Assembly (NCBI GenBank): GCA_025617745.1
Contig: CM046857.1
Span: 28,738,094-28,802,093, forward strand
DNA length: 64,000 nucleotides
Reading direction: 5' to 3'
DNA from: Heliocidaris erythrogramma
Taxonomy: Eukaryota > Echinodermata > Echinoidea > Camarodonta > Echinometridae
Made by a program: the position numbers and the translations under genes. Under the pieces are notes generated by a model. That model saw only the letters and a program-made list of their open reading frames with translations. It had not been told where the DNA came from and made no database searches. Shown here piece after piece: positions 1 to 11,056 of the stretch (within the stretch, counting starts at the first letter, position 1; each line of letters begins with the position of its first letter).

Positions 1-1091
1 GGATGCAAGGAGAGGGGAAGGCTCACGCCTGACAAAAAAATCGTCAGATGCATTCTATTTTGAATTTTAGGACAAGCAAGGAAAAAATGTATCAGTTTCC
101 AGATTCTTTCTTTGGGAGGGGGGGGTACACATTTCCTTTCATTCGATGTGTAGCTAAGATATGTCAGATTTGGTTTTGGCTGGCACATAGGGGCACGTAC
201 ATTCCCGGATATATAATCTTGGATACGCCACTCTTAATGTAATCTTTATATTTATATAAGGAATTGCTCGCACGCAATCTCATTTTATTAAAGCCTTTTC
301 TGTCTTGAATTTTAAAAGAATAAGGCTAATAAAATTACATTGCAGGTCTATAATCCGTATAATTTCCATAAATCATATCAAATGAAATATTCTGATTTAA
401 TAGAAAATAATAGCACATTATTATATTTAAATAACTTTTCCCGACATTCCCGTCAGATATCGCAATGTTTGCTTATATAGAGATTAATATCAGGCAACAT
501 GTTTGGACCCCCCCCCCCCCCCCTCATCATCACATAAATATTAATAGAAATTTCATAGCAAATAACTTTAACAAAAAAAAACAACATCTAATCCGAAGCC
601 CCCTCCCAACTCTCACCCTCTCCTCCCTGGTGCAGTTAGAGTTGATTACTATCTGTTTTGGGACATAAGTTTGTATTTGAAGGGACAAATTAAGATTATG
701 CCCTTTAGTTACGGCTTTACCAAAAGGCAAAAGCGCTGTCCAGAAAAAGAAGAAAGAAATAAAGAAAATAACAAAATACAAACATCTTGATTAAGACTAT
801 AACCTTTCGCTCTGGGCCGATCGACATGTACCACAATATATACGCGTGCTTTATTTCGGCACTGAGCACTCTTCGTATTTAAACTCTTTGGTCGAGCGCG
901 CTAGTGTTTTGTGTTGCATGCTGAGATATTCGAGGCGAAAAAACAAATGTAAGTATCTTTCATAAATGATGAGTTAGAATTTGTAGGGTTGTGTTAATTT
1001 AATTTTTAAATAGTTTTAACTGTACAATTATCGAAATTATTATAGTGTTAGATATAATTGACTCCAGAGGCAGAGCACTCAAACAAAGTAT
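1..1091. repeat. Left outer arm of the foldback element
   Basis: This arm pairs with 3085-4171. It carries a poly-C tract near 510, AT-rich DNA, and a stretch near 820-900 (TATA-like TATATACGCG followed by a GC-rich segment) that is also present in the other arm. ORFs seen here recur in mirror image in the right arm and lack known domains, so I do not call them genes. Confidence 0.8.
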
Positions 1092-2361
1092 AGGTATGCC
1101 CGTGCGTGGAAATTGGTCAGGTTAGTCCTATATGTTGTGATTTGTGTAGTCTACATGAATCACAATATGTGGGACAGGCAAATACAATGGAATGCCAATG
1201 GGCTGGGCCTAACACTAACAGTAACAAAGAGACCACTCGAGACTTCATGTGCACAAATGGGTGACCGTTTTCATGCAGTGGTGGCTCTCCAATCTGCTTT
1301 GAAATTCAGCCTTTTATAAAAAAAAATTCTGAAATATTGATTTCATGTTGGATAGCACTCATAGCTACATTCCTAAGGCTATACTTCGTGTGTATACATA
1401 CATAGCCAGGATTGGCTTCGTGAATGTAAAAAAATAAAAATGGCTAGGCCCTATACGCCTTCTACATCACGAAGCCAGGCGTTCTTACCCAGCAATCTAA
1501 CTGCGCACGGGTTAGCAGGACTGGAAAATGCCCTGAAATATCACTTTTCTGATAACTCTCGCGACCGACAGCTCCTTCACCACAGCGTATCCTCCTAGGA
1601 AAACGTTTAGAATTAGAATGTCTTTTTGATCGTACGTATTTTTACAAAAAAATCAAAAAAAGATCGTAAGAAATTTCCGAAAACTCACCAGTGTTTGTGT
1701 GTATCCATTGTCATGCCTTATCTGCATGACAAGAGGAGGCATGGATACACACAAACACTGGTGAGTTTTCGGAAATTTCTTACGATCTTTTTTGGATTTT
1801 TTTGTAAAAATACGTACGATCAAAAAGACATTCTAATTCTAAACGTTTTCCTATGAGGATACGCTGTGGTGAAGGAGCTGTCGGTCGCGAGAGTTATCAG
1901 AAGAGTGATATTTCAGGGCATTTTCCAGTCCTGCTAACCCGTGCGCAGTTGGGTAAGAACGCCTGGCTTCGTGATGTAGAAGGCATATAGGCCTAGCCAT
2001 TTTTTTTTTTTTTTTTTTTTTTACATTCACGAAGCCAATCCTGGCTATGTATGACTGCCTACATTATACACACGAAGTAAAGCCTTAGGAATGTAGCTAT
2101 GAGTGCTATCCACATGAAATCAATATTTCAGAATTTTTTTATAAAAGGCTGAATTTCAAAGCAGATTGGAGAGCCACCACTGCATGAAAACGGTCACCCA
2201 TTTGTGCACATGAAGTCTCGAGTGGTATCTTTGTTACTGTTAGTGTTAGGCCCAGCCCATTGGCATTGGATTTGCCTGTCCCACATATTGTGATTCATAC
2301 AGACTACACAAATCACAACATATAGGACTAACCTGACCAATTTCCACGCACGGGCATACCT
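1092..2361. repeat. Inner 1.27-kb palindrome nested in the foldback
   Basis: It begins AGGTATGCCCGTGCGTGG and ends with the reverse complement of that. The two halves (1092 to about 1710, and about 1740 to 2361) match almost base for base around a loop of about 30 bases centred near 1725. A GGCATACC-type motif at its borders also occurs at 3070-3079, next to the outer right arm, suggesting insertion at, or exchange between, these sites. No coding potential is evident. Confidence 0.8.
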
Positions 2362-3084
2362 AGCCCCGGGACGCTGCCACGAAGTGGCAGCGTCCTGAGT
2401 GAAACCAGTACGATTCGGTGGGTCTCACAATTTACCAATGTTCAAATAACCATTGAAAAATTGGCGATCTAATATTTTTTTTTAAATTAAAGTATCATAT
2501 ATACGATGCCACTTACCTAAACAGACTTTGCGCGAATCAGCTTTTCCTAAAAAAATGTGTAGAATCGATAAATGTCGCCTTTTACTCTCAATTTTCGAAA
2601 CCAGTCCCATTCGCCATGTTGTTGAAGCAGAAGCGAAAATAGGCACTTGCGCATGCGCCTATAAACATTTATTACAACGACGGCATAGGTTTCGTCACAG
2701 GAATAATGAATATTCATATATCCACTGTGATCCGGCGATCTCTACTCGCTCGAGCTCCTGCCTGCCACTCTTGTCTATATAATTATTGGAGCTGCTGACG
2801 CATGCGCATTGCAAGCAAAACACCGACCTACGGAAGTTTTTAGTACAGGCTTTTGGAGATAAATAGGCCTTTTTTGTATCATCCTCATTGAAAAGAAAGA
2901 CGACAGTCAAACGCAAAGTATTGTAAGTACCTAAAGTAGCCTAAAATCAATTAATGTCATGTTTAATGGCTATCATTTTGACAAACGACCTTGTAATTAA
3001 GAGAACTCCAAGCAATCGAAGGACTGCTCATCGCAGCCCGAACACTACGTGTTCGGGCTGCCGCAGTAAGGGCATACCTAACTT
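2362..3084. other. Central non-palindromic segment of the foldback
   Basis: This is the only part of the element that does not pair with another part. It is bounded by two perfect short hairpins, 2369-2395 (12-bp arms, loop GAA) and 3033-3061 (13-bp arms, loop TAC). Inside are TGCGCATGCGCC near 2649 and ACGCATGCGCAT near 2798, both like NRF-1 sites, and CGCCATGTTG near 2610, like a YY1 core, so it could have promoter activity. An 84-codon ORF at 2528-2782 has no recognisable domain and I do not call it a gene. Confidence 0.55.
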
Positions 3085-4171
3085 TATACTTTGTTTGAGT
3101 GCTCTGCCTCTGGAGTCAATTATATCTAACACTATACTAATTTCGATAATTGTACAGGTAAAACTATTTAAAAATTAAATTAACACAACCCTACAAATTC
3201 TAACTCATCATTTATGAAAGATACTTACATTTGTTTTTTCGCCTCGAATATCTCAGCATGCAACACAAAACACTAGCGAGCGCGACCAAAGAGTTTAAAT
3301 ACGAAGAGTGCTCAGTGCCGAAATAAAGCACGCGTATATATTGTGGTACATGTCGATCGGCCCAGAGCGAAAGGTCTTAATCAAGATGTTTGTATTTTGT
3401 TATTTTCTTTATTTCTTTCTTCTTTTTCTGGACAGCGCTTTTGCCTTTTGGTAAAGCCGTAACTAAAGGGCATAATCTTAATTTGTCCCTTCAAATACAA
3501 ACTGATGTCCCAAAACAGATAATAATCAACTCTAACTGCACCAGGGAGGAGAGGGTGAGAGTTGGGAGGGGGGCTTCGGACTAGATGTTTTTATTTTTGT
3601 TACAGTTATTTGCTATTAAATTTCTATAATATTTATGTGATGATGAGGGGGGGGGGTCCAACATGTTGCCTGATATTAAGCTCTATATAAGCAAACATTG
3701 CGATATCTGACGGGAATGTCGGGAAAAGTTATTTAAATATAATAATGTGCTATTATTTTCTATTAAATCAGAATATTTCATTTGATATGATTTATGGAAA
3801 TTATACGGATTATAGACATGCAATGTAATTTTATTAGCCTTATTCTTTTAAAATTCAAGACAGAAAAGGCTTTAATAAAATGAGATTGCGTGCGAGCAAT
3901 TCCTTATATAAATATAAAGATTACATTAAGAGTGGCGTATCCAAGATTATATATCCGGGAATGTACGTGCCCCTATGTGCCAGCCAAAACCAAATCTGAC
4001 ATATCTTAGCTACACATCGAATGAAAGGAAATGTGTACCCCCCCCCCCCCCCCCTCCCAAAGAAAGAATCTGGAAACTGATACATTTTTTCCTTGCTTGT
4101 CCTAAAATTCAAAATAGAATGCATCTGACGATTTTTTTGTCAGGCGTGAGCCTTCCCCTCTCCTTGCATCC

Positions 4172-4871
4172 CTGGATACGCCACCAATATAACCAACTAT
4201 ACAGTAAGTTATTTGTAATATTCTGCTGTAGAAATGTGAGACGACAGGCTATAAAGAAAACAGTAGGGCTTGCTCCGAAGCCATCACGAACGCAATAGGG
4301 CCTTTACCGATAGTACGAAAAGGGGGATGGCCTCCGTGTTTTGAATTGAATTAACTGGTAACCAAAAATATAGCAGCTGATGATATAATGTAATTAATAC
4401 CAATCCTATTCTGTCTTTGTAGGAATATCCCATTACTTTTGCCCCATCTCTCTTTGTCTCCCCCCCCCCCCCTCATTTTTCTCATACTCTATTTTCTCTC
4501 TTACAACAGATCTGTAAAAATGACTCCAATAGAATTGAGGAAAAAATAATGATCTCTTATTTTTTTAATTTGTGTTTTTATTACCAAATCAACAGAAATT
4601 ACAACAATTACAAGTGATTGAAATGATTAAAAAAAATCACTGAGCAAAAAAAAAAAAAAAAAAACCCAACAAAAAACAAACAGTAAAAATAAAGCAATTG
4701 GAACAAAAAGAAAATGAAATAAAAATGATCTCTTATTGCTCCCCCCCCCCCCCCCCAATCTTTCAATTTAATGAGATCGACCACCAACACTATGCAATTA
4801 TATTCTTCACATACATCCGTATATGCCAACCCAAGTTGGCATATACGGGATCTTGCCTAAATTTGAAAAAA
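4172..4871. other. Non-coding stretch with homopolymers and a hairpin
   Basis: No gene seen. It holds poly-C tracts near 4461 and 4741, a poly-A tract near 4645, and a perfect hairpin at 4817-4848 (14-bp arms reading CCGTATATGCCAAC, 4-base loop) just before the assembly gap. Confidence 0.6.
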
Positions 4872-5371
4872 NNNNNNNNNNNNNNNNNNNNNNNNNNNNN
4901 NNNNNNNNNNNNNNNNNNNNNNNNNNNNNNNNNNNNNNNNNNNNNNNNNNNNNNNNNNNNNNNNNNNNNNNNNNNNNNNNNNNNNNNNNNNNNNNNNNNN
5001 NNNNNNNNNNNNNNNNNNNNNNNNNNNNNNNNNNNNNNNNNNNNNNNNNNNNNNNNNNNNNNNNNNNNNNNNNNNNNNNNNNNNNNNNNNNNNNNNNNNN
5101 NNNNNNNNNNNNNNNNNNNNNNNNNNNNNNNNNNNNNNNNNNNNNNNNNNNNNNNNNNNNNNNNNNNNNNNNNNNNNNNNNNNNNNNNNNNNNNNNNNNN
5201 NNNNNNNNNNNNNNNNNNNNNNNNNNNNNNNNNNNNNNNNNNNNNNNNNNNNNNNNNNNNNNNNNNNNNNNNNNNNNNNNNNNNNNNNNNNNNNNNNNNN
5301 NNNNNNNNNNNNNNNNNNNNNNNNNNNNNNNNNNNNNNNNNNNNNNNNNNNNNNNNNNNNNNNNNNNNNNN
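4872..5371. other. Assembly gap of 500 N
   Basis: Exactly 500 unknown bases, probably a placeholder length. Long translations crossing it are meaningless. Confidence 0.99.
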
Positions 5372-5799
5372 CATGTAAGCCACATTTGCACTAAATTCAA
5401 GGTAATTCTAGAGGAACTATAATCATTTTTAAAATCCATGTTTTTCACGTGTTAACCTATGGCAGATGACTCTGTCAAAAAGCAGGCATGATCCAAGGGA
5501 TTCATATCGGCATTTATTGACAAAAAAGGTTCAAGAAATGTTTTTTTAACTATCCATCCTTTTTCTTGTGCAAACATCAGACTTGAAAAAGATAGAGTAA
5601 GATATGAATTATCAAGAAAAAGTGAGACATCTTTTCACGTGTTATACCTATGGAGAACGTATTTTTTCCGAGTCTGTTTTTAATCACAGCAAAGTATGCT
5701 CCAAAATGTACTACGGAAGTAGGTCACAGTAATCTGTCTTGATACTATTTTCAAGTCTTTGGCTCGATAGCAATATTAGTTATTTCGATTACAGAATGA
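5372..5799. other. Unannotated AT-rich stretch
   Basis: I see no gene, RNA or clear repeat boundary here. The phrase TTTTCACGTGTTA occurs twice (near 5440 and 5632), suggesting a degenerate local duplication. Confidence 0.4.
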
Positions 5800-6690
5800 A
5801 AATAAACGATAACGAAATGAAGGGTAACGATTACGAAATGAAAAGTAACGATTACAAAATCAAGAGAAACGATTACGAAATGAATTTTGTGTACCACGAA
5901 AAAAATTTCGTGTACACAAAAGTTTTTCGTGCAACGAAATGTATTCCGTACCGAACGAAATCAATTTCGTGTACACAAAAGTTATTTCGTGGCAACGAAA
6001 TGTATTCCGTCCCGAACGAAATCAATTTCGTGTACACAAAAGTTATTTCGTCGCAACGAAATGTATTCCGTCCCGAACGAAATCAATTTCGTGTACACAA
6101 AAGTTATTTCGTCGCAACGAAATGTATTCCGTCCCGAACGAAATCAATTTCGTGTACACAAAAGTTATTTCGTCGCAACGAAATGTATTCCGTCCCGAAC
6201 GAAATCAATTTCGTGTACACAAAAGTTATTTCGTCGCAACGAAATGTATTCCGTCCCGAACGAAATCAATTTCGGTACACAAAAGTTATTTTGTGGCAAC
6301 GAAATGTATTCCGTACCGAACGAAATAAATTTCGTGTACGGAATTGCGTTAAGTTGCACACATAATGGATTTCGTTCAACGAAAGCAATTTTGTGTACAC
6401 GAAATTTATTTCGTTCGGTCCCAAAAGTCATTTCGTTGCAACGAAATTGATTTCGTGTACGCAATTTACATTTCGTACCGCGAAACTGTATTTCGTGGTT
6501 ACGAAATTAATTTTGTGAACGCAATTACATGACGAACCAACGAAAAAGTATTTCGTGTACGGAATTGCATTTTGTAAAAAATTTCGTACGAAATGAAATT
6601 GCTTTTTACGAAATTGTATGTTTAAATCCATTTTGTAACAAAATTGAGTTCTTAATTTAATTTCGTTGAAATTAGGACGGAATTTTGAAG
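5800..6690. repeat. ACGAAAT/ATTTCGT minisatellite with 61-bp core array
   Basis: The core (about 5930-6330) holds about seven copies of a 61-bp unit; the shared word GTATTCCGT recurs at 5941, 6002, 6063, 6124, 6185, 6246 and 6306. Each unit contains inverted pairs of ACGAAAT and ATTTCGT, as in GAACGAAATCAATTTCGT, so every unit can fold. Flanks to 5800 and 6690 are decayed forms of the same words. As 61 is not a multiple of three, repeated peptides appear in all three frames, which argues against coding. Confidence 0.9.
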
Positions 6691-6879
6691 CGGACACTTG
6701 GCGCCCCATATATTTGATCGCCTGGAGGCGCTGAACTTAATTGGTTCAGTGCTTCCAGGTTGTTGAAGTTTGCATGTTTGGCAGCGGATTGCGGTGGGGG
6801 TGCTGACTTGGCGGATCGGTGGGACGCGGCGGGGGTTAGGTCTTTAGGCGTGAGCATGCGTGCTGGGTCACGGTAGGAG

Positions 6880-7045
6880 CGCTGTTTCAGATTGTATATT
6901 TTTTATGAAGTTGAATAGTTTTAATATGTATAAATTATTTATCTTGTATTTATATTTATATGTTGTTTTTTTTTTTAAATTGTAAACTCACACTGTTAGT
7001 CTTCGGACTTTTTGCTGAGTCCTTTTAATAAAACCGAACTGAATT
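6880..7045 (+). mobile_element. Putative LINE 3' tail
   Basis: An AT-rich stretch, then a stem-like pair GGACTTTTTGCTGAGTCC, then AATAAA and a short GAATT-type tail. This layout is common at 3' ends of CR1/L2-like retrotransposons. No coding part is attached in the same orientation, so it would be a heavily truncated insertion. Confidence 0.35.
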
Positions 7046-7049
7046 TGAA

Positions 7050-7290
7050 TTAGAATTTGAACATGAACTGGCCGAGTTGGAAAAGATATATGTCATTAAC
7101 TTTCAGAATATTGTTTTCAAAGAATAATATATCGGTATGTGATCTAAATTGCGTTTGAAATATTATTCTTAGGGCCTTTTTCTGCAAAAGTAATATCCGG
7201 TTTAATTGTGTTTTAATTGCACATCCCCAAGCTATAATTCTATAATTAATATATGGAAAGATCAATGTGAAATAAAGTGTCAGCAATGTT
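7050..7290 (-). pseudogene. Truncated non-LTR reverse transcriptase, C-terminal end
   Basis: The minus-strand translation carries a pattern typical of the end of Jockey/CR1-type reverse transcriptases: INYRIIAWG, then LNRILLLQKKALRII, then an aromatic-rich tail ending LFQLGQFMF. About 78 codons remain of a protein normally around 900. It is 5' truncated, next to unrelated DNA, and surely non-functional. Confidence 0.65.
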
Positions 7291-7337
7291 CGAGAAGGAA
7301 AAAAATGTTTGATATTGCGTCTTGAAAACCGTTGGGG

Positions 7338-7580
7338 CGTCTAACTAAATTTCCGCCTAGAAGAAATGTTTGCTCCGAGCTGTTTTCTTTCTCTCAAATT
7401 TGCTAAAACGTCAGAGATTTTGCGCTTCGCGCGGGAAGGGGGAAAATCCCCCTCCCTGCACCCACCCCTGTTACATACATAATTGAAAAGCAGTCTCGTC
7501 GTCGAACTAACTTTCCGCTTAAAGTAGGTGCTACGAGACATTATCTTTCTCTCAAATTTGCTATAAAACGTCAGAGGCTT
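7338..7580. repeat. Diverged direct duplication, 162-bp spacing
   Basis: About 85 bases beginning CGTCTAACTAAATTTCCGC (7338) recur at 7500 as CGTCGAACTAACTTTCCGC. Both copies end in TTTCTCTCAAATTTGCT and AAAACGTCAGAG. The intervening DNA carries GCGCTTCGCGCGGGAAGGG. No gene is evident. Confidence 0.6.
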
Positions 7581-8393
7581 GATTTAATAAAATGTAGAAT
7601 TTTAATATCTGTCTTGGATAATGATGTTCAGAAGGATAAATAAATACCAGGCATAGAAAGGTTTTCAAATATATAATGCTATTATTAAAATATCTATGAC
7701 TGAATATTCCCATTTACGAAAGCGTATGACCATACGCTTTAGTCTAACACTGAGTCTGTGGGGGAAGTGAGTCTGGCATTTCTGGTCACTTGCATATGTT
7801 TACCTTTGTGAAGGATATGATGATTTTGAAGTGCCCCCCCCCCCCCCGGGCTTCATTTTACACCATTATAAGGCCAGGTAGCTCAGATTTTATCAAGCCT
7901 CCTACAAAGTTACCTAATAACTTTAAAACACCATTTTGAAATATTTATTTGGGAAGATATTTTCGAACTGCTAACTTTTTTTTTTTGTATAAATCCAAAT
8001 ATTTTCATCATAATAACTATTTACAGAACATTTGCCTGTGCTATTGTAGGTTCGTTACATTTGTTGTTTTTTTTCACAATTTTTCAAAAGCCGGGAGCGA
8101 TACGACACGAATATTCTTTAAGAAATTCTTGTTCCATGAATTGTCAAGGGTCGCTTTTTTGGCACGGTATCGAACGATGACATCGTGAACACGTGATACC
8201 AATCACATTGCTGATAGCCTGTTTATCCCATTTTACTGTGAAAGAGCATTGGTTATAGGTGCTGCGACGCAAATCATAGCTGCCGATGAACGCCCCAGAT
8301 ACTGACGTGTACGTGATACTGCCAGGAATAAAGTCGTTGTGCTAAACTAGGACTCAAAGTAGAATTGTAGAATTGATACCAAGCAAAACCTAA
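7581..8393 (+). promoter_or_regulatory. 5' flank of the CLCA gene
   Basis: DNA upstream of the CLCA start codon. There is a poly-C tract near 7834 and a CCAAT-like motif near 8199 (ACCAATCACATTG). I see no convincing TATA box and the transcription start is not determined. The promoter call rests on position, not a decisive motif. Confidence 0.3.
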
Positions 8394-8573
8394 ATGGCTT
8401 TTAAGACGGGGGCTTCTTCGATTATCCTCCTTGTAATTATGATGATGATGTTGAGGATAGATGCCATCACATCCAAGACCTCTATAATGCTGGAAGATGG
8501 AGGATATACCAATGTGGTGGTTGCTATTGATGAAAATCTAAAGGAGAATGATGAATTGATCCAGGCCATACAG
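8394..8573 (+). CDS. CLCA exon 1 (signal peptide, start of N-CLCA)
   Basis: The ATG is followed by a hydrophobic core rich in isoleucine, leucine and methionine (about residues 9-20), then RIDA, a likely signal-peptidase region. Mature sequence follows with GGYTNVVVAIDENL, which aligns with the conserved GYEGIVVAIDP region of vertebrate CLCA. Residues 1-60. The exon ends CAG before donor GTTAGT at 8574, phase 0. The next exon is 26.8 kb downstream. Confidence 0.88.
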
Positions 8574-11023
8574 GTTAGTCACTTCTTTGAATACCGTCGA
8601 TCAGATACTTATGTCAAGGCGCTAGTAGAAGTAGTAGTAGTAGGGAACTAGTAGTAGTAGTAGCAGCAGCAGTAGTATAGTAGTAGTAGAAGTAGTACTA
8701 GTAGCAGTAGTTGTAGCAGTACTAGTAGTCGTCGCAGTGGTACTTATTCCATGAGAAAGTGCTATTTTCCCCTTGTCCCAATAATGAAGGGGGCACTTGT
8801 TTTTCCGAAGGTTCATAATTCCGAAACACAAATTCCCATGCCGGGATGTTCATAATTCCGCAAATGAAAAGGGTTCATAAATTCCGAACATGCTGATACC
8901 TCCCCTCTATCTTTCACACTCTACTTTTATAATCTTATGCCCTCTTTCTACTTTTCCTCTCTTCCTTCCTTCCTTTCGTATATCTTTTCTTTTTCATTTG
9001 CCCTTTATATTGTCCATTGTCTTTTGTTGTCTTCTACTCTTTCTCTCTGTGTCTGTCTCTCTGTCAGTCTCTCTATCCACTCCTTTTGGATCTCTGATGG
9101 TGAGAGGGTGCTAGGCTGTCTCGGCCTCCTGAATTACTTTTAATGTTCGTTTGTTGTTTAGGTACCCTTTTCCATTTCCCGAAATATGAACCTTATTCCA
9201 TGTTCGGAATCATGAACCTTCGGATAAACAAACCTTCGGAATAATGCAACAAATGTTCGGAAATATACACCCTTTTTCATTTTCGGAATTATGAACCCCC
9301 AGGCATGGGAAATGTGTGTTTGGGAATTATGAACCTTCGAAAAAACGAGTTCGTACGGAATTTCGAGTTCGCAGACAGCACGCTAAAGCCGTAGGCCGAA
9401 AATGTGCATGCACATTATTTTCTGCGTTCTCGCTACGACAGGCAGCCCGTGGACAGGACGTAATGAACACTCACAGTCTCCGCAAGAGGGTAGTGCCAAT
9501 AGCGTGGGTGGGTCGCACGTTTGCTGGGGGTAAAAACCGCGCGAATACCGCAGGCAGCACTCACGAGGCACGCATGTGATGGTCACGCAAGTGCGCATGC
9601 GCTCCTTGCGGGTCACGTGCGTGTCACGCGGGTATCCAATCATAGCTGAAAACGTGCATGTGACTTGCGTGCTTCGTGTGTCCCACCCACGGCGCATGCA
9701 AACACGTGCGTGCAACGTACGGCCAAATTGGGGCTGGTATAAAAACATGACTATCACAAATAACATCGGGCAAGTTCTCACACTTTCGCTCTGAATTTCC
9801 AGTGTCTTCAGGAGGTTCGACGTTTCTTCAAGACATTTTCTAAATCAGGACTGACTCTTGAATCACAATGCCTGGAGCAAGAGAGGCAGGGGTCAGAAGA
9901 GAACACGTGGGGCTAAGAGGGTGGAAATCCACCGCCGACTGTACTGTCGCCGTACGGTTTTAGTACGTTCATCTTGCTTTAACCCTACTACCGGCGCGAA
10001 TGTGGCGCAACGGGGGCATCTCGTTTTTCCGAAGGTTCGTTTTTCCGAAGGTTCGTATTTCCGAAACACTAATTTCCCATGCCTGGGGGTTCATAATTCC
10101 GAAAATGAAAAAGGGTTCGTAATTCCGAACATTTGTTGCATTATTCCGAAGGTTCGTTATTCCGAAGGTTCGTTATTCCGAAGGTTCATTTATCCGAAGG
10201 TTCGTTTATCCGAAGGTTCATAATTCCGAAAATGAAATAGGGTTCATATTTCCGAAGGTTCGTATTTCCGAAAATGAAAAAGGGTTCGTATTTCCGAAAA
10301 TAAAATAAGGTTCGTATTTCCGAAAATGAAAAAGGGTTCGTATTTCCGAAAATAAAATAAGGTTCGTATTTCCGAAAATGAAAAAGGGTTCGTATTTCCG
10401 AAAATGAAATAGGGTTCGTATTTCCGAAAATGAAATAAGGTTCGTATTTCCGAAAATGAAATAGGGTTCGTATTTCCGAAATATGAAATAGGGTTCATAA
10501 TTCCCGGTTTAAAAAAAGGCGAATTCATCAGGAGCAGAGGTGTAGCAACGGGGGGGGGGAGGGCACGCCCCCACCCCTCCATCATCGGATGGCGAAAAAA
10601 TAAGAAAAAAAAGAAAGAAAATGGAATAGGAAAGAAGACGGTTGGACCCCTTCCGGCAACCCCCCCCCCCCCCCCCCCACCCTCTTCCACCAGCGGCGTC
10701 TTAGATTAGCTTTAAGATTATTCCAAAAGACTTGTGCCTCTTAAGCACCGCTATGTAGCAATGGTGCCAGTGCTCCCACAATGGCTAGACTCTAGCTACG
10801 CCACTGTTAAAGGGAAAATTTAGGGTAACGATATAGGATATTATGGTTTTAATTGCCATCTTCAAAAAGCGGATCTCTTTTCGACGAAAAACACCTCCCC
10901 CACCCCCGCAATGAATAAAAAAATGAAATGGAGACACAAAACTGGGAAGGTTTATAAAAGAGGAGAGAAGAGAAAAGAGACGAAAATAACAGGACGAGAT
11001 TAGAAAAATCGAATAAGTGTTCA

Positions 11024-11056
<33 letters not shown>

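Larger units (their letters stand above)
1..4171. mobile_element. Nested foldback (TU-like) mobile element
   Basis: Positions 1-1091 are nearly the reverse complement of 3085-4171, giving arms of about 1.09 kb. Between them lie a second palindrome (1092-2361) and a 0.7-kb non-palindromic segment (2362-3084). Long arms around a short centre are the hallmark of foldback elements, including the TU elements known from sea urchin; membership in that family is inference. The arms differ by small indels, homopolymer length changes and point differences, so they are not an exact assembly echo. The first base of the window already pairs with 4171, so the left end may lie outside the window. No transposase is visible. 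Confidence 0.8.

Noticed and set aside
1626..1856. 76-codon ORF across the centre of the inner palindrome
   Set aside because: It reads through a palindrome and has no protein-like features.
4698..5448. Long ORFs across the gap
   Set aside because: They consist almost entirely of unknown bases.
5930..6330. CRISPR-like array
   Set aside because: The whole 61-bp unit repeats, with no unique spacers, in a eukaryotic intron-bearing context.
5739..6464. ORFs of 99-208 codons with repeated peptides
   Set aside because: Products of the 61-bp tandem repeat read in all three frames and on both strands; unit length is not a multiple of three.
9316..9794. Overlapping ORFs on both strands in the GC-rich spacer
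   Set aside because: No recognisable motif; stop codons are rare in GC-rich DNA, so open frames are expected by chance.
10244..10690. 148-codon minus-strand ORF and its counterpart at 13596-14300
   Set aside because: Translations of the 26-bp minisatellite arms (recurring FIFGNTNPFSFSEIRT), low complexity, no domain.
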